Of a DNA stretch of 8,648 nt, positions 8,053 through 8,648 are shown piece by piece. This stretch comes from AEGEAN-183 sp964342745 (GTDB lineage Bacteria; Pseudomonadota; Gammaproteobacteria; Magnimaribacterales; Magnimaribacteraceae): assembly GCA_964342745.1 (NCBI GenBank), contig CAYFFW010000034.1:1-8648 (forward strand), in the 5' to 3' direction. The notes beneath the pieces were generated by a model. The model did no database searches. It was not told the origin of the DNA and saw only the letters and a list, made by a program, of their open reading frames with translations. The position numbers were made by a program, and so were the translations under genes. Position 1 is the stretch's first letter, and every line of letters starts with the position of its first letter.

Positions 8053-8064
8053 CGGGCTTTTTTT
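8031..8064. terminator. Rho-independent terminator, probably bidirectional, overlapping the lipoprotein gene end
   Basis: A perfect 13-bp inverted repeat pairs 8031-8043 with 8051-8063 around a 7-base loop (8044-8050). The inner seven pairs (GCCCGCT with AGCGGGC) form a strong GC-rich core. A run of seven T (8058-8064) follows on the + strand, and six A (8031-8036) precede it, giving a U-tract for - strand transcripts as well. It therefore ends the export operon and very likely also the convergent repeat-protein gene that stops at 8087. The lipoprotein stop codon TAG (8050-8052) sits in the loop and right arm. Confidence 0.93.
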
Positions 8065-8086
8065 GAGTTAAGTTAACTAAAAACTT

Positions 8087-8648
8087 CTACTGTTTTTCTC
8101 TTGTTGCAGTTGCAGCTGAAGTTGATGTTGCAGTAGTCGCAGGTGTAACCACATTTGTTGTAGTAGTAGTCACATCATAACTTTCAGTTACATCATAAGT
8201 TTCTGTAGGCTGAGCTAAATCATAAGTTTCAGTTTCGCCTGTAGTATAAGTTTCTGTATTAGTTGTTGTATAAGTTTCTGTAGTACCAGTTGTATATGAA
8301 TATTCTTCCGTATAAGCATCGGTAGTAGCAGATGTAGTTCTAGTAGCAGTAGCAGTTTGAGTTCTAGTAGCTGTAGAAGCAACGGCTCTAGTAGCAGTAG
8401 CACCAGTTAATCTAGTAGCAGTAGGTGCAGTACCTAATCTAGTAGCAGTAGCACCTGTAGCTCTTGTTGCTTGGCTTGTTGTAACTACTTGTTCTGTTAC
8501 TGCTGCAACATCTACCGTCTCAGTTACTGTATATGTGTAAGTCTCTATTTCCGGCGGCGGCGGTGGCGGCGGCGGAGGCGGCGGCGGTGGCGGCGGCGGA
8601 GGTGGAGGCGGCGGAGGAGGCGGCGGTGGCGGCGGCGGTGGAGGTGGC
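8087..8648 (-). CDS. Proline-tract, threonine-rich repeat protein of unknown function, C-terminal part (start beyond window)
   Basis: I do not recognise this gene. On the - strand a frame is open from the right edge to a TAG stop at 8087-8089, giving 186 residues with no start in view. From the edge inward it encodes 32 consecutive prolines (8552-8647), then a 154-residue tail with 58 threonines, many alanines, valines, tyrosines and glutamates, and no Cys, Met, Phe, Trp or His. The tail has three parts: a short EIETYTYTVTETV start, an Arg-containing repeat block (TATR every 8-9 residues), and an acidic tyrosine block (TETY about every 8 residues). It ends TATREKQ. The other five frames are broken by stops or give implausible leucine-rich or glycine-rich products. 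The stop is followed by the shared hairpin terminator, as expected for a real gene. The composition suggests an extended or beta-repetitive secreted or surface protein, but nothing visible shows localisation. It is convergent with the polysaccharide-export cluster. Confidence 0.75.
   Translation of the reverse strand, partial: PPPPPPPPPPPPPPPPPPPPPPPPPPPPPPPPEIETYTYTVTETVDVAAVTEQVVTTSQATRATGATATRLGTAPTATRLTGATATRAVASTATRTQTATATRTTSATTDAYTEEYSYTTGTTETYTTTNTETYTTGETETYDLAQPTETYDVTESYDVTTTTTNVVTPATTATSTSAATATREKQ
8177..8299 (-). repeat. TETY-type tandem repeats, about 24 bp per unit
   Basis: On the + strand the motif ATAAGTTTCTGTA and close variants recur. The tyrosine codons of the repeats begin at 8177, 8195, 8222, 8246 and 8270, giving spacings of 18, 27, 24 and 24 bases. 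Read on the - strand these encode TETYTTTN, TETYTTGE, TETYDLAQP, TETYDV and TESYDV. The copies nearest the gene's stop are shortest and most diverged. All spacings are multiples of three, so the frame is kept. Confidence 0.85.
8339..8470 (-). repeat. TATR-type tandem repeats, 24 bp per unit
   Basis: The 13-mer CTAGTAGCAGTAG occurs on the + strand at 8340, 8388, 8412 and 8439, with a one-mismatch copy at 8364. Spacings are 24, 24, 24 and 27 bases. On the - strand the units encode octapeptides ending in TATR, such as LTGATATR, AVASTATR and TQTATATR. A shorter related copy (QATR) sits at the upstream end. A separate TATR also ends the protein just before EKQ. Confidence 0.88.
8552..8648 (-). repeat. 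Proline-codon tract (32 or more CCN codons), GC-rich island
   Basis: From 8552 to 8647 every in-frame triplet on the + strand is NGG, so the - strand reads 32 successive CCN proline codons. They comprise 20 CCG, 6 CCA, 6 CCT and no CCC. The tract is 84 of 96 bases G or C, in sharp contrast to the AT-rich surroundings, and it runs off the window edge, so its full length is unknown. The mixed third positions show that it is not a pure trinucleotide microsatellite. Confidence 0.9.

Noticed and set aside
8215..8403. Leucine-rich 62-residue open frame on the - strand
   Set aside because: It is an out-of-frame reading of the 24-bp repeats; the Thr-rich frame covering it is three times longer and continues through the proline tract.
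8177..8470. CRISPR array
   Set aside because: Repeats are short, contiguous, degenerate and in frame with a coding sequence; there are no unique spacers of constant length.
8541..8648. Glycine-rich (GGC/GGT) gene on the + strand
   Set aside because: A TAA at 8538-8540 closes this frame just upstream and no ATG, GTG or TTG lies between it and the tract.

Overview
This is an AT-rich, tightly packed bacterial window with short intergenic gaps, several weak or absent Shine-Dalgarno sites and typical Gram-negative outer-membrane genes. The gene content (YhhQ-type queuosine-precursor transporter, NAD kinase, Wza-like export protein, YjbH, YjbF) fits a gammaproteobacterium. The low G+C and compactness suggest a streamlined marine lineage, but that placement is inference and no rRNA is present to confirm it.

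The left part (1-3301) is housekeeping. A zinc-dependent medium-chain alcohol dehydrogenase enters from beyond the left edge on the + strand. It ends one base from the stop codon of a convergent sirtuin deacylase on the - strand. After a 71-base divergent gap come a queuosine-precursor transporter and, overlapping it by 7 bases, an NAD kinase.

The middle part (3351-8052) is a three-gene + strand cluster for cell-surface polysaccharide export. It holds a multi-SLBB outer-membrane export (OPX/Wza-family) protein, a YjbH-family (DUF940) predicted beta-barrel protein and a YjbF/GfcB-type lipoprotein. This is a reduced, rearranged relative of the yjbEFGH and gfcABCDE (group 4 capsule) operons. No YjbG/GfcC gene, tyrosine kinase or glycosyltransferase lies in the window. 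A strong hairpin terminator overlaps the last codons of the lipoprotein gene.

The right end (8087 to the edge) holds the most unusual element: the 3' end of a - strand gene with no start codon inside the window. Its visible product is an uninterrupted run of 32 prolines (continuing past the edge), followed by a 154-residue tail that is about 38% threonine. The tail contains two different 8-residue repeat families, built from 24-bp DNA repeats (...TATR and TETY...). The proline tract is a very G+C-rich island in an AT-rich background. I do not recognise the protein; it looks like the C-terminal part of a secreted or surface-exposed repeat protein, and its position next to the polysaccharide-export cluster is suggestive only.
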